NCBI GenBank assembly: GCA_012845835.1
Contig: JABAKD010000005.1
Span: forward strand, 345,075 to 409,074
Length of the DNA stretch: 64,000 nt
Direction of reading: 5' to 3'
DNA from: Undaria pinnatifida
Lineage: Eukaryota > Sar > Phaeophyceae > Laminariales > Alariaceae
Shown here: piece after piece, positions 1 through 11,518 of the stretch
Layout of the letters: each line of letters begins with the position of its first letter
Numbering within the stretch: the first letter of the stretch is position 1
Notes under the pieces: generated by a model
Told to the model about the DNA's origin: nothing
Database searches by the model: none
What the model saw: the letters and a program-made list of their open reading frames with translations, nothing else
Program-made: the position numbers and the translations under genes

Positions 1-67
1 AAAGCAGTAACGGCCGAGCGGAAAAGCCCCGGTGCGATGTACCGGAAGGAGTTGGTTTCAAAAATCG
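1..67 (+). CDS. Possible upstream GT47 exon (partial)
   Basis: Frame 1 is open from the window edge to a possible donor GTACGA at 68 and contains MYRKELVSKI. In GT47 proteins a tyrosine-x3-leucine-x2-serine-lysine stretch directly precedes the FC(L/F)CPRGD block that starts exon a. Against this, the exon would end after one base of a codon whereas exon a needs two bases before it, so the junction does not join in phase as drawn. Treat as a weak candidate. Confidence 0.22.
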
Positions 68-276
68 GTACGAAGCTGAGTTGACCAATTGGCGTCGCGG
101 ATCGAGGTCAACAATCTAGGTGTATCATGCTGTACCGCACGGTGGCGCGGCATGGGTGGGGTATACCGCTTTCTATAGTCTGCCCATTTCAAAAGGAGCA
201 ACGCGGGCGATAAGTTCTATATCACACAAAACGCGCGAACCTCCCCCGAGAACACATAGCCGGCACCGCGTATGTT

Positions 277-618
277 GCGGTCATCGAGGATACAGCAGTA
301 GGGGTCACCTTGGTTTTTCGCGGCGGTAGATCGTGGTGATTTGCGCGAGTGACCCCCTTGTTTCTTTCTGGCCTTTATATTCTATGCTTGCTTAATTGGC
401 TTGCTTATTAAAATTGCTAGCTGGATCCGCAGTCAAGTGTTACGCTGTACGGCGCCTAAAATTTGGCCTGACGTATTTTTTTCCGTGAGGTACAGAGCCC
501 CTCTCGCGAGTATGGTACGATATGATAGGGTGCGATAGGATATAATCGGGTATGATGACTCAAACCTGGTAGCGAAATGGGGGTATCCCCCACACCCCTC
601 ACACCGCGGCCTTGGTCA
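277..618. mobile_element. MITE family A, copy 1
   Basis: The right end, read on the complementary strand, starts TGACCAAGGCCGCGG and then runs into a G-rich block ending in TACCCCCATTTC. This matches the ends of copies 2 and 3. Inside are the shared core with a GCGCGAGTGACCCC block and a CTCTCGCGAGTA palindrome, and several TATGRT-type pentamers (about 510-560). The left end is degenerate and placed only by similarity to copy 2. Non-autonomous; no transposase frame. Confidence 0.5.
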
Positions 619-905
619 GGGTCAAGCATCACCGACCAGTCCAAGCGAGTATATCTTGAGAACAGGGCTCAAGGCAAGGCGAGATATGGTATGTGAGCGT
701 CTCCGGTTTGTTGAAGTGCCATAAACGTTTTGCAGGGGATGATCGGCAGCTGAAAAACGACGTCTCGTCTGCAATGTTCACATTTTGCAAATATTATGCT
801 AGCGTTAGCCCTTGCCATCCTTACTGATGATTGCCAACTTACCCTTTCCCGTTGTATCGTATATGGTATGATATATGTTCACGTATACTATGATATATGT
901 GTCAG

Positions 906-1022
906 GTTTTGCTTCTGCCCAAGGGGAGACACAATCTCCAGCCGGCGAATCTACGACGCCATTGCGGCCGGGTGCATACCGGTTATCACAACTACAGAGG
1001 TGGAAGCCCTCCCATTCAGAGG
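906..1022 (+). CDS. Exostosin-like glycosyltransferase (GT47), internal exon a
   Basis: The exon reads FCFCPRGD, then SSRRIYDAIAAGCIPVI, then EALPF. This is the C-terminal nucleotide-sugar-binding signature of the exostosin/GT47 family, whose members are Golgi type II membrane glycosyltransferases. The left edge follows a pyrimidine-rich acceptor ending in CAG at 903-905. The right edge is the donor GTGAGC at 1023. The exon ends after two bases of a codon, and exon b at 2834 supplies the third base, so the junction joins in phase. Only the distal part of the catalytic domain is visible here; upstream exons lie left of the window or in unresolved sequence. The family call is firm; the substrate (fucose, glucuronate, xylose or other) cannot be told from sequence. 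Confidence 0.75.
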
Positions 1023-2833
1023 GTGAGCACATAGCCAGGCTGCATGTACCTGCATTTCCCTTTTGTTATCGAAAATCTTACGCTTGCTGGCGTGACGACA
1101 CATGACCCTTGAAACATTTCGCGGCAACGAATAAAGGCTGCGGTAGGAGAGGTTACCTCCACTGAAATTAAGACGAGCGAACTTAACAGCAGTGGCGTAC
1201 TTTGCGGAACACGAGAGCACCAAGGCTCAACACTTGCAAAGTAATGGGGTAGTCACTTACGCCAGTGGCCGCGAGTCACTCAAAGAAAGGGGAATTTTAA
1301 GTGCCTCATAATAGTACAATCTTAGGGTAGTCTGTGTCAACGGCAGAGCACGCCAAGCTACAGTGACACTGTAGTCATGGTTTGGATGCCCAGGCAAACA
1401 TTACCACGGAGATCGGCCGTCCGTTTCCGAGGTTGCTCTGGTGAGGAGGACCACTCACAAGAGACACCGGGCAGGTAAGGGCCATCCCACGTTTTGGGAG
1501 TGCAGCAGATTCGGAGGATTTTCTGAGCTCCTCCTCCTAACATGAGGATCTGAATATTATCAACATCATCATCACCAACATCATCATCGCTAACATCATC
1601 ATCATCAACATCATCATCATCACCGTCGTCTTCATCATCATCATCATCAACATCATCATCGTCGTCATCATAATCATCACCCGAAACATGACTTGGAAGG
1701 CATTCGTTCGCGCTCCCCGACCACAAGCGTGGTTGCCCAATTAATGCCCTGTCAATTCCCTATGAGTAGTCCTCAAACAAATCGTACTCGTACAAGCGTT
1801 CGACAAACAAAAACGAAGGTAGCCCCTCAGTTGAAGAGATCAGCCCCTAACGACACTCACATTCACAGTAACATTCACATTCACATTCACAGCAACATTC
1901 ACATTACCGCACAGGTTCGTGGGGTCCAAAACGTGCAACCCCGGCCGCACCATAGAGGGATGACTCCTGTGTACTCCTATATACACCTATAGAGTGGGAT
2001 GATTCAAACAACACGTATCTGCATCAAAACAGAAAGTGCAACCCCGTGAATAGGCACATAAATTAGACGTACAATGTTGTGAAGGTCGACGACCTTGAGC
2101 AAGTCCTCATTCGAACACTCGGGTGGGCCACAAACGTTTGGCCTCAAAGTAGCACGATTAGTACGATCACGATAACGATAACCTGCGGTGTCGTGGCATG
2201 CGTCCGCAATCCTCGGTGGGCGTCGCTGGCGTTATCGCCAGGCATCGATTATCGAAGGCAAACACATCACTGGAACGGTCTCACTGAGGTAGAATTTACC
2301 GGCTACCGCTGTAGGGAGTTCTATGTATTTTGGGCAGTGAATGCGAGTGAAATTGCCGGCACGCGCTGAGGGAGGCGGACGACACGGGTGACTACGGTGT
2401 GTCAACAATATCTTCGAGCTTGCTGGAGCCTCCTGCGATTTCAGCTGGGATAATCAAAGCGACAACAAATATATGAAGGGGTCGTCTCGCGCCAGGTAGG
2501 GTATCTGCTCAGGCGGTACCATGGAGACCTACTTGGGCATGACCCAACCTGTTCAGAAATTTCACCGGGGTGCACGACAGGTAGGACAAGACGTTCCTCT
2601 CAAACATAAAACACTACTTCGAGGTGTATGGTACAACAACCAACCCTCCAGACTATATTTCGAGTGATAATTTCGATCAGGTTTTAAAATATGTGTCCCC
2701 TAAGCGGCATGTCGGTCATTGACATTTTTTTTACAAATCCACAAACGTTGACCGGGAACTTTGGTTTCAACGATCGTTCGTGCTTATTGACATTGTTCTA
2801 ATTTGTTGTAAATGACATCATCGCTCCCTCCAG
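1023..2833 (+). other. Intron between GT47 exons a and b
   Basis: This 1.8-kb interval lies between two in-phase exon edges (GTGAGC ... CCCTCCAG). It holds the CAT trinucleotide array at about 1556-1677 and a short CATTCA-rich stretch near 1858-1905. I see no other coding signal; the short frames across the CAT array are low-complexity aspartate or methionine runs. Confidence 0.55.
1556..1677. repeat. CAT trinucleotide microsatellite
   Basis: Imperfect (CAT)n array with a few CAC, CGT and CTT variants. It makes spurious poly-Asp and poly-Met frames on the minus strand. Confidence 0.9.
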
Positions 2834-2932
2834 AACTGGGCTGGACTACTCGGAATTCTCCGTGATAGCAGCAGAAGGAAGCCTCAGCACGGTGGAGGGG
2901 GTCAAGGCCCTCGTGAAAGATCTCTCTTCCAG
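2834..2932 (+). CDS. Exostosin-like glycosyltransferase (GT47), internal exon b
   Basis: After an acceptor CCCTCCAG (2826-2833) the frame reads TGLDYSEFSVIAAEG and then VEGVKALVKDLSS. This matches the block that follows the CIPV signature in GT47 proteins (a tryptophan/tyrosine-serine-x-phenylalanine stretch, then an amphipathic helix). The donor is GTGACA at 2933. The first base completes the codon left open by exon a, and the last two bases (AG) are completed by the first base of exon c at 3808. This two-sided phase match is the main support, since the exon is only 99 bases long. Confidence 0.65.
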
Positions 2933-3807
2933 GTGACATATATGTTGACATGAATACGCGCTTTATTAAAAGCGAATGCGAGTTTCGTGGTTGCGCCAAG
3001 CCAGGACCTGAAAGTTGGAGCCGTTATGAGATGGCTGATGCCGGAGGTTAAATCAGGGATTCGTAACACCGCTCACAGGCTGGTGGGCACATCGATAATG
3101 CCGCAAGCCGGTCAAACGTGGTACACGCTCCGTAGAACCGCAGCCGGCAAATTATAACCCTCAAGTTCCAAACTATGGGGTCGCGGGGCATGTAGGAGTT
3201 TCTAGTGTATACGGAGGAGGCGTTTTCCATGAGAGGAAACCAAAACAACGTTCGAAGCCACAAGGTTTGCGCGAACCACATGCAATTTCGATACCGCTGA
3301 GAACCTTGTGCTGGCACCACGTATCACTTTTGTAGATGAGCGCGGCGTGCGACGCTGACCAAGACTCATCTGTAAGACTCTCGAACTTTCTGTCTCGTTG
3401 TGATAAGAGCGACGCATGAAGCTGATCTTAGCAACGATGTGGCCAACCGAAATTCTGTAGTTGTTGTACAGTAGGATACGCTCGTTGTAAAGTAAGAAAT
3501 TTGGCGTATAGACAATACCAGGGTATATCGATTTCACATCATCGGAGGACCGATATAGTTTGTGCCTTCACTGATTGGTAGGTTAGGCTCCCCGATCTGT
3601 TGATTAAATGGGCTACAGCACTGCGCCAATTGGACGCCGGACGGTCTGAAGTGCTTAGCACTGTTTAGTGAACTGGGTGGGTGCTGCCCAGATTCTGGCC
3701 AGACTATGATGGCAATGACAATGGATGTAGGATCTACTTCGCCTAGATCGTATCCTGCCCGTTGGATGTGTATATATTTTAACATGTACCGTACGCGGCG
3801 TGAACAG
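2933..3807 (+). other. Intron between GT47 exons b and c
   Basis: The interval starts GTGACA and ends AACAG. It contains several short unrelated minus-strand frames with no recognisable domain. No repeat was recognised in it. Confidence 0.45.
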
Positions 3808-3943
3808 ATCGGATGAGCAACTGGCACCGCTCCGCGAAGGTCTCGCGCGGGGCAGATCCTCGACCATTTACGGCATGACTTCGGGACCAGCTCTTGCTGA
3901 CATGACACCTTTCCACGATACGGCATCAAGATTCCTGGAAGAG
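3808..3943 (+). CDS. Exostosin-like glycosyltransferase (GT47), exon c
   Basis: The acceptor AACAG ends at 3807. The frame gives SDEQLAPLREGLARGRSS, then IYGMTSGPALADM and TPFHDTASRFLEE, and stops at the donor GTACGC (3944). The pattern of a leucine/arginine helix followed by a tyrosine-containing turn and a late aspartate agrees with the C-terminal end of GT47 catalytic domains. The splice with exon b forms an AGA codon in phase; the exon ends in phase 0. I found no convincing terminal exon or stop downstream, so the 3' end of this gene is open. Similarity is weaker than for exon a. Confidence 0.5.
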
Positions 3944-3969
3944 GTACGCGTTAGGGGATGTAAGCTTTC

Positions 3970-4014
3970 CACACACACCACACACACTACCACACGCACC
4001 ACCACACACACCAC
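3970..4014. repeat. CA-rich microsatellite
   Basis: Imperfect CACA/CACC repeat just after the donor of GT47 exon c, in presumed intron or 3' sequence. Confidence 0.8.
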
Positions 4015-4330
4015 CGGTCTTTTGGTGAGCAAGGATGCCCACAGCAAACGTGGACAGCTGTTGTACTCAAGGGAGTATAGGGTACACCCTCCCTCGAATA
4101 GCGAGTCTACGTCAAACCCGACATATATTTTGGTATCCTTCCAGAGGGATGATATTGTATCCTAGAAAGCGATTAAATACACTTCGAATTGAATCTATAA
4201 GCCTAACGCCAACCTCAACACATCAACCAGTATACAGCAGGGGCTAGCACTTTCGGATCGTTCACGACGTGCCTCAATCATTTTCTCGGATCCGTGATAG
4301 CAACCTCCATACACAACCGATATGGACTCT

Positions 4331-4599
4331 GACCCAGGCTACGGTAGGGGGGTCCCCTTTTCGGCCTTTTATTTCAGTGGCGAGGGGTCACTCGCGCGAG
4401 TAACCCCTTTGTTCCTATGCGATCTTACGTTTTCTTCATGTTTTACATTGACGAAGTTAATCCGCAATGCAAAGGTGATCTAAGCTGCGCCAAAACAAGT
4501 GCCTAAATCATCTTCATCCGTGGGGTACAGAGCCACTCGTGCGAGTGGCTCAAACACATCGGTGAAAATGGGGGTACCCCCCCTACCGTAGCCTTGGTC
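4331..4599. mobile_element. MITE family A, copy 2
   Basis: Inverted termini: the left end reads GACCCAGGCTACGGTAGGGG and the right end, reverse-complemented, reads GACCAAGGCTACGGTAGGGG. They differ at one position and then continue into a C-rich block followed by TTTT. The 269-bp interior holds two palindromes, ACTCGCGCGAGT near 4390 and CCACTCGTGCGAGTGG near 4532, and has no coding capacity. The copy lies downstream of GT47 exon c. The superfamily cannot be assigned because no clean target duplication is visible. Confidence 0.7.
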
Positions 4600-6703
4600 C
4601 TCTAAAGTCTAGTGGGTTTAGATTGGATATTGTGTGTCGATGCCGGCGGGCAGGATCCACAACAAACCAACGGGCGATACAATTTTTTGGAGATCACACA
4701 TTTTTCCTTTCGGTCGCTGTGTGTGCGTGTGGGCATACGTTGTGTGAGTTGTCCGCCCTTTCCCTTGTGTGACGCACGATTGATTTCTAGTATTTTGTGT
4801 CTCGCCCACATACATACATGACTCTGACGGCTGCCAGTGATGGCCAGTGATATCCAGTGATGATTCTCTGTTAACAACCACAGTTGTACACAACATCCCA
4901 GACGTATACTTGTAGTTTCCTCTAGCGTCCTAAACGTACAGGCGAAGCGGTCAAGACAGGCAGAATCTTGGCTGTACCTGGTAATGCCTTTGAGCCTCCT
5001 CACATGAAGAGCTCAATACCTTGTACCTTGTACCTTCATCAACAATTACCTCTAAGTAATACATTGAGTCCGACCCCCATTGCGAAGTCTTGCACTATTG
5101 ATGCATGACAGGAATTTACTTCATCGTAATCTAAATCACAAACGGGGTTTCAACGATATTTTGGTTTACCTTAGTCATTTGTAAGGATCTGGTACTGATT
5201 AGAAACATACCGTCAAGGCAGGAACCAGCAATCAATGTCCTGGTCAAAAGGTGGTGTGGATGCATCCCTGTCGCAGCATGCATTCTAGTGTGATGTTGTC
5301 GTATGTTTCCCTATATGACCCCGTCCAATGGCTCCGTCCGCGATTCAACCATGTTCGGATCCGTCAACCCTCAGGTGCACAACATGTCTGCTAGTGAGAA
5401 CAAGTGGAATTGCCCTTCGTCTGAGATCAGTGAGAGCATGCTGTCTCCGAGAACTCAGGCCACGTTCCCCCCTACGGGGAAGAGCAGGTTTGCAACACGG
5501 TTAAGGCGACCGCTTTCCTTTAGTGCCTGACTGCACCAACGTCTCATCCGCGTTCTTGATTTAGCGTCTCAAGCGTTTTTTGGTTTTGACGTTTTCAACA
5601 CTTTGGTGCTTCTGGCAGTTACAATGTGCACCGCCATGGACACCGTTCATAAGCTGCCTCGCTAGTCTAGGGTGAAGATCTCATTTTAAGTTTCATGTGA
5701 GGTATTTAACCACTTAAGCCCGTGGCCTCGACTTGATTGTAACCGTTACAGTAGTACCGTAGCCATGGTAGCCGCATGTGTCTTCTTGTGGTGTACCGAA
5801 CCATGTATATCCGCGTAGTGATTGTAATCCAAGACCGGCTTTGTCACCATCTGTTCGAAACGTTGGGAGGTAACCTTCTACCGCGGACGTGAGAACCCAC
5901 GCAGGCTCGACGCACTGTCAAAAGTTTTTGTCAGCTGTCTTTAGCTTCCCCTCGACATTGCGGAAACAGAACGCGGGCGACACTCGTTACGATAGGTACG
6001 AAGTTTGGTCCGGTCGAGTGCTAAGAACAATAAGAACTTGCTTTGCCCATGGAAGGGGTTCCTAACCCTGACCTCATCACACATCACGCCCACCCAATAT
6101 CGTTGGAACACCGTACCATTCTAACGATGCGTACCTAGGCCGCGATTTTTTTCTGTGTTTCCAAATCCATTGCTTTTATCGAAATCCGCTTTTTTTGCTA
6201 GGTATAGGGCTCCTCAAGCAAGTACACACACCGCGAAATATATGTGCACCCATGCCCTGGCGTGCGTCAGCCCTCACGTGTCAACGGCGTTCCGCCACGC
6301 GTCAAGTCAACCTATGCATGCCTTGAGTTCTGCGAACCGGGAAGTTTTATAGTATGCATTGGCCCTCACTTATCTGCTGCCTCCCGGGCCCATTTTATTG
6401 CCAACGCCCTGGAATGACGGCTCGCGCACGGTGCGCCTTCTCAAAACAGAAACCTGTGGCTCCACCAATCGGAAACCATCGTGAACGTGGAGCACTCTCT
6501 GCTCTTCTGTGCCCCGCCAAACACCGGCTCACTACAGTTCAGAATGCTCGCGAAACGCATAAAGGTGTGTCTACGTTCGATGTGTGCCAACACATGTGGG
6601 TGTGTCGACCCACAATGCGTGCAAGCGCGTGCGCGCGAAGGGGCGTGTCGATTAGTTGCTAGTGTAGAGTATACAAACCCGGTATTGCATTTTGTTGAAA
6701 GAA

Positions 6704-7112
6704 GTGACCAAGACGACGGTAGCAGGTCCCTTTTGTTCACTTCGGGCCTAGTTTTTCAGTGGCTCGGGCCACTCGCGCGAGTTACCCGTCTGCTCCTTAT
6801 GGATCTCTACCACCAGGTTTGGTGCTTGCTGCAACACCTGCTGTAACACCCGCTGTAACACCCGCTGTGAGACCTGCTATAACGCCTTGAATATAATGGA
6901 GTAAAAGAAATCTGCAATGGCATGGCAAGCGACATACGCTGCGGCAAAAAACGTGCCTGAAGTATTTTTCGTCCCCGATATAGATTGAATGGTAGTATAA
7001 TCTATGGTATGGTATGGAAAGGTATGGTATGGTATGGTATGGTATGATAGCGCTAACCATGTGGTGACAATGGGAGTATGATAACAAACTACAATATCGT
7101 CGCCTTGGTCAC
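6704..7112. mobile_element. MITE family A, copy 3
   Basis: The termini are GTGACCAAGACGACGGTA (left) and, reverse-complemented, GTGACCAAGGCGACGATA (right), 16 of 18 identical. The core again carries ACTCGCGCGAGT (6771-6782). This copy is longer because of a GGTAT pentamer array (about 7000-7050) and three tandem CTGTAACACC-type decamers (6828-6880). No protein-coding capacity. Confidence 0.7.
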
Positions 7113-8101
7113 GTAGAGGTGCAACACTGGTGTTGAGGTGGGCGAAGGCATGGGGTGCGGGCATTATTAACGCGCACAAATGCATGGATTAGTGTTTGTT
7201 GTTAATGTGCACAAACACATGGAGGTATGCTTATTGTTGTCGGTGTGAACAGCAACGGCCCGACTTACCAGACCAGGAAAGTTCGTCCCGAGAAGACGCG
7301 CGTGCAAGAAGATCGATACTTGGCGTGTGATGCTTAAATTTCTCACCTTGTGCTATCTTCCTTGCACGGACGGCCGCCGAAACCTTTAGTCTCCATATGC
7401 TACCCATGTGACCGCGGAAACGGGTCCCCAGCAAGCGCATGCTATGATAGGGACAAGACCTTACTCTTACGAGTACTCTCGCTTGGATAGCGCTCTCCCC
7501 TTCCCAGCACCAGGGTTTCAGAAAAGGTGTAAGCAAAACAGGACAAACAATCTCATAGGCTAGGAATCTATCAGGTATACCCAACATAGTGTAAAGTACA
7601 TGTCGAATTCGCAGATGCTGCGTAGTCCCTCACTTAAGGAGCGCGGTGACTGAAAAATGCGTACGTTCAAGAGCACAATACTTACTGCAGCATGGTTTCG
7701 GCTTGAAACAAGCTGCCGGGAACCATTGGTGTGGCATGGTGGCTTCGATCGGTACACATGCGTTATCGGCGTACGATGCACGAACTTCACTGCGAACTTC
7801 TGCGCGAAGCTCCCTACGCTTTCTCTTTACACGTAGCACGCGTACAGTCTCGGTCAGTATCTAACATGCCCAACCTTTGACACACTTACAGAGCGTATTT
7901 CTGTCGCTAAAAACTCGTGCTGCAAGAATTTATGTCCATCTTCAACTTCTATGAGTCGATTGAGGTTTGGGGAGTATAGTATACGAATATCGATCGACGG
8001 CGTACACAAACCAAATCAACACTGGGTTTCTGTCATCTCGAGAAGGGTCCTTATTTGTAACTATGGCGAAACTTCAAAAATCGTGCTCGGTTAGTAGCAA
8101 G

Positions 8102-8784
8102 TCCACGTCGATCCTATCCGCCATTTTCTCTCGTGTTGATAACCTGCCCTTCTGCGTCGCCCGTACAACGTGTAAAACGCACTGAAGGGAGTGGATCACT
8201 GGCAGGTTTCGAACGTGCCGTCGTTACTGTTTGATGTGGTGGAATCTAAACTTCCCGTCTTGGACTTGAGCAATGCTCCGTTGATGAACAAAATCTACAA
8301 GGACAACGGCAGTGGTTGGATCAAGATTGGGGTCGTCCGGGACCCGGTGACGCGGCTGCTATCGGCATACCTCGACCTCGTTCAAACGTGGCAAAACATC
8401 GAAAATAAGTCCCCAACCGACATATACGGCCAGCACCAACCGCATCGCGGACTGTCTATCGCCGACACATTAGAATGGTTCGACATCATCAGACGCCACC
8501 GGGATTTGAAGGGGGATGAAACCAAACAGCACATAGAATCCAGAGGCAAGGAACACATCATCTCACGGTCTCTGGTGAAGGATAACGATGACCGGGGAGA
8601 GAGCGACGAGGCGTCACGACGGTTACAGGAGGCAGCCGGACGTAAGATTCCTACCTTTAAGGAGCTGCTTGATGTGCTGGATGTCCATCTATGGAAGGCT
8701 CCGTTGGCGTTCAGACCCGTTTCGGGTCAATGCGGGATGGGACTGTCGTCTTTCGACACCATCATCCCCTTCGAGACACTGCAG
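8102..8784 (+). CDS. Carbohydrate sulfotransferase, exon 1 (with apparent frameshift)
   Basis: Sulfotransfer_2-type Golgi enzyme that moves sulfate from PAPS to a polysaccharide hydroxyl. The segment up to about 8179 reads LPFCVARTTCKT, the 5'-phosphosulfate-binding loop. The continuation LKGVDHWQVSNV is in another frame from about 8182, so one base is missing or two are extra near 8174-8184. The second frame then gives VVRDPVTRLLSAYLD, the 3'-phosphate-binding motif, and CGMGLSSFDTIIPFETLQ before the donor GTATGT at 8785. A GTG at 8191 sits in the reading frame but is not a start codon; the true N-terminus and any signal anchor lie in exons I could not find. The frameshift may be a sequence error or a sign of a pseudogene, since the rest is well kept. 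Confidence 0.75.
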
Positions 8785-11116
8785 GTATGTAATATAGTCT
8801 ACAGCACTCGAATACGGGCGCTGCAACTACATGCCAGAGAATATCTCCGACGAATGTTGTTTCGCAAATTTTCACTTGAATTAATTACGGCCAAAGGGGT
8901 AGAGTACCCCCAATTTTTTTCCGAGGAGCACAACTACTTGAGCAGTTCGTAGGCGGCGCAGTGGGCGATGTGGTGATGCGTGAAAACTAGACACTTGAAA
9001 GGGGATATGGTCGCGGCTGGCACAAGTGGCACTGTGCCGCTGAAATAACCGGCCAAACAAGGCTTTTTTCCTGCCGCAAGGTTAGGGTTGATGTTCGATC
9101 GCCCACCCTCATCTACTCATCTTACACTAACCACCGGAGCGTACTTGGACAATGCCTAAAGTGACTCGAGTACACCCCTGCCGTATCCGTAACCTCGGTA
9201 TTTGGTCATGATCATCATGATCAGCCTCATTATATCATAATCTACTGTGGGGATGCAAGACGACACTACGCCATCCTAAACGTGACGAACACGGTCCGAT
9301 CGCAGACATGGTCCAATGGCAGACATGGTTATGGTCAGCTGGACACATCATACGCAGTTGTTGGGTATCAGCGTTTGGCTGAAACGTTATCCGTATCACG
9401 GGGTTTCTTTGTCTACAATCGTTGCAACTCGACTCTTTTTTACCAGCATTTCCGTCTTGTACATATACGTAGGCAACGGGGCTATTCATCGGACAGCACG
9501 AAATCGAAATCAGTTTTCGGGCGTCGTATAGAGCTCCTCAAGGGGGAAGCCTCGAAGAAAAGATTATGCACCTTTAGCGTAGCATGCGTCGCTGCCCGCC
9601 CATCTGTGCAACGCCAACGGTGCATGTGCCATTCCATGGTCTCCAGGGAAACAACGCAGCATTGCATTCCAGGTACACCGCGGACAACACAGCATTGCAT
9701 GTACCGGGTGTTGACATAAAACGCACACAGCACACCCAGTGCACACATGACATACGGCGCATGCATCACATGCAACAAGTAAATCACATAGAACCCACAC
9801 ATTGTATAAATAGATACCGCACATGCAACGCGTATAAACTTATGTGTAAGTACAATATGCCCAGGTTTGGTTTTAGCATGGTGTTCTCCTGCGGCCGAAG
9901 CTTTTCCCATGGCTTCGGCAGCGGAACAGGTAAGAGGGCCGTGGGCAGATTACGGCGCATGTGTGGATATCGGCCGAGCTGCGTGGGGGTGCTCTGAGGT
10001 GTCAAATCGCTGAGGATTAGAGCTAGGATTAAGGTGGTACCTATGTTCGGGCTCGCTGACGCGATCAGGTGCATATACAACGCCGCGGTTGTTCAGTCCG
10101 TTTTATAAACGAGCCCGTTCCTCCCTCACATTATTATATCATTCACTCGGCTCTGTCGCCCGTTATAATCGTCGTTCCAGTACCAAGTATGTTTTACCCT
10201 CTCTGCTGTCTGCTACGATGCGCAGGTTTACGTACAACGAAAAGCAGAGCAACAAAAGCAGCATCAGCAACCGCAGGAACACGCCTTTTGAACATCATAT
10301 GTGTCTGTTACACCTAGCCCCGTGACTTACGCTGCGTAACTGACACAGAGCTTGTAACGCACTCGCCTGACAAAATGTCTCTCTCTACCCGTCTACCCGG
10401 GAGATTCGCACCTAGCTACCATTTGTCGCGTTGTAATTGTGGTTCATACGCTGCATCCGGCGGGAAGTCTCACCGAGAAAGACCCACGCAGAACGGCCCA
10501 TACTGCCGCCTGCCTCGTTTGGTCGTGTCGCGCAGGCTCTATAGAAAATAGCGTTTGTCCCGTATTGTGAAAGTATAAACTCCACCACATTATTGCTCTT
10601 GTCGCTATCTTGGTGTTGCTGTTTTTAGTGGTCGCTCAAACTCGGTACTACTTGCCTTATACTTGCCGCAGTCACGGCACAACAGCCGCCGTGCTGTTCT
10701 GTCTCTCGGTAGTCACAGCCGCAGACGATGGTTTGCGTGTATTTGTATCTTTGTGCTCACTTGATTGTACCAGGTGTGCGTGTGTGTATCTGTTGCCGTC
10801 ACAATAGTTTATACATATTGGAGGAGAGGCACAGCACCAGCAGCGGTAGAACGCCAGCCGTGCTTCAAACTACTTCCTTAGTGTCTGTAGTGACGGTGCA
10901 TGAGCATATGGTTGGTGGACAGCGGTAGGTCGAACCACGACAACAAATGAGGCCCCTTTGTACCACAGCGAAGCATCTGACCCGAAACGTGCTCCCATAC
11001 CGTGGGAGGACTCCCCACCTCGACAGACATTCCCTGCCTGTAAGTACCGATGACGAGGCATAACCACCAGCAACATGCATACGCACTTTCGATGAACTTG
11101 TTACACCGTTCTACAG
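8785..11116 (+). other. Sulfotransferase intron (2,332 bp)
   Basis: It starts GTATGT and ends TTCTACAG; both flanking exons are in phase 0 and join family-conserved blocks directly. Its contents are non-coding: a dispersed-repeat-like block at about 9480-9620 and CA/TG-rich words near 9600-9830 (GCATTGCATG, CACACAGCAC). No other gene was recognised. Confidence 0.7.
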
Positions 11117-11518
11117 GAAACGTCAACAATGGTGTTCAAGTCTTTGCCCGGCGACATCTGGCGTAATTTCGGGCAGTCGGGGTGGGGTCCTCACGGCAAG
11201 CACGCTTTCATGGAATTTGACTACGGAACCGTCGCGCGCCACTACCCATACGTTGAAATAAACACTGATGGATTGGTCTCAAACAAGGCTATTGAACCAG
11301 ACCTCCCCGAGTACGAAGAAGGGCAAAACAATGCCGCCCCGACGATCTCCCCCCGCGCCCAAGAGCTGTTCTCGGATGGATCGTGCGGGTGGGCCGAGTT
11401 CTACACTGATCTGAAGATGCTTGACTCTGTCGGTCGCTTGTACGGCGACGACTACGAGTTGTTCGGGTGGTATGATCTCCAGCCGTGGCGGGAGAGACTT
11501 GAACTATGCTTACATTGA
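11117..11518 (+). CDS. Carbohydrate sulfotransferase, terminal exon
   Basis: After the acceptor at 11115-11116 the frame reads ETSTMVFKSLPGDIWRNFG, then later SPRAQELFSDGSCGWAEFY, and ends with SVGRLYGDDYELFGWYDLQ and a TGA stop at 11516-11518. The L-Y-x-D-D-Y-x-L-F-G motif near the end is the usual C-terminus of Sulfotransfer_2 proteins. The exon joins exon 1 (ending FETLQ) with no phase change. The ATG at 11129 is internal, not a start. The intact long frame, in contrast to the break in exon 1, favours a functional or recently damaged gene. Confidence 0.8.
   Translation, partial: ETSTMVFKSLPGDIWRNFGQSGWGPHGKHAFMEFDYGTVARHYPYVEINTDGLVSNKAIEPDLPEYEEGQNNAAPTISPRAQELFSDGSCGWAEFYTDLKMLDSVGRLYGDDYELFGWYDLQPWRERLELCLH

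Larger units (their letters stand above)
3944..8101. other. Interval between GT47 exon c and the sulfotransferase
   Basis: Apart from the two MITE copies and the CA repeat, I see no supported gene in these 4.1 kb. A 75-codon plus frame at 5303-5530 starts with ATG and has no family resemblance. The block at 6150-6330 resembles one at 9480-9620 in the sulfotransferase intron (shared TATAGRGCTCCTCAAG and CGTGCGTC-type words), which suggests another dispersed repeat. The interval may be intronic if the GT47 and sulfotransferase modules belong to one gene. Confidence 0.4.

Noticed and set aside
1358-1740. Aspartate-rich and methionine-rich minus-strand frames
   Set aside because: They are translations of the CAT microsatellite inside a GT47 intron.
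8191-8193. GTG as start of the sulfotransferase
   Set aside because: Eukaryotic gene; the frame is open to the left and the family's N-terminal motif lies upstream in another frame.
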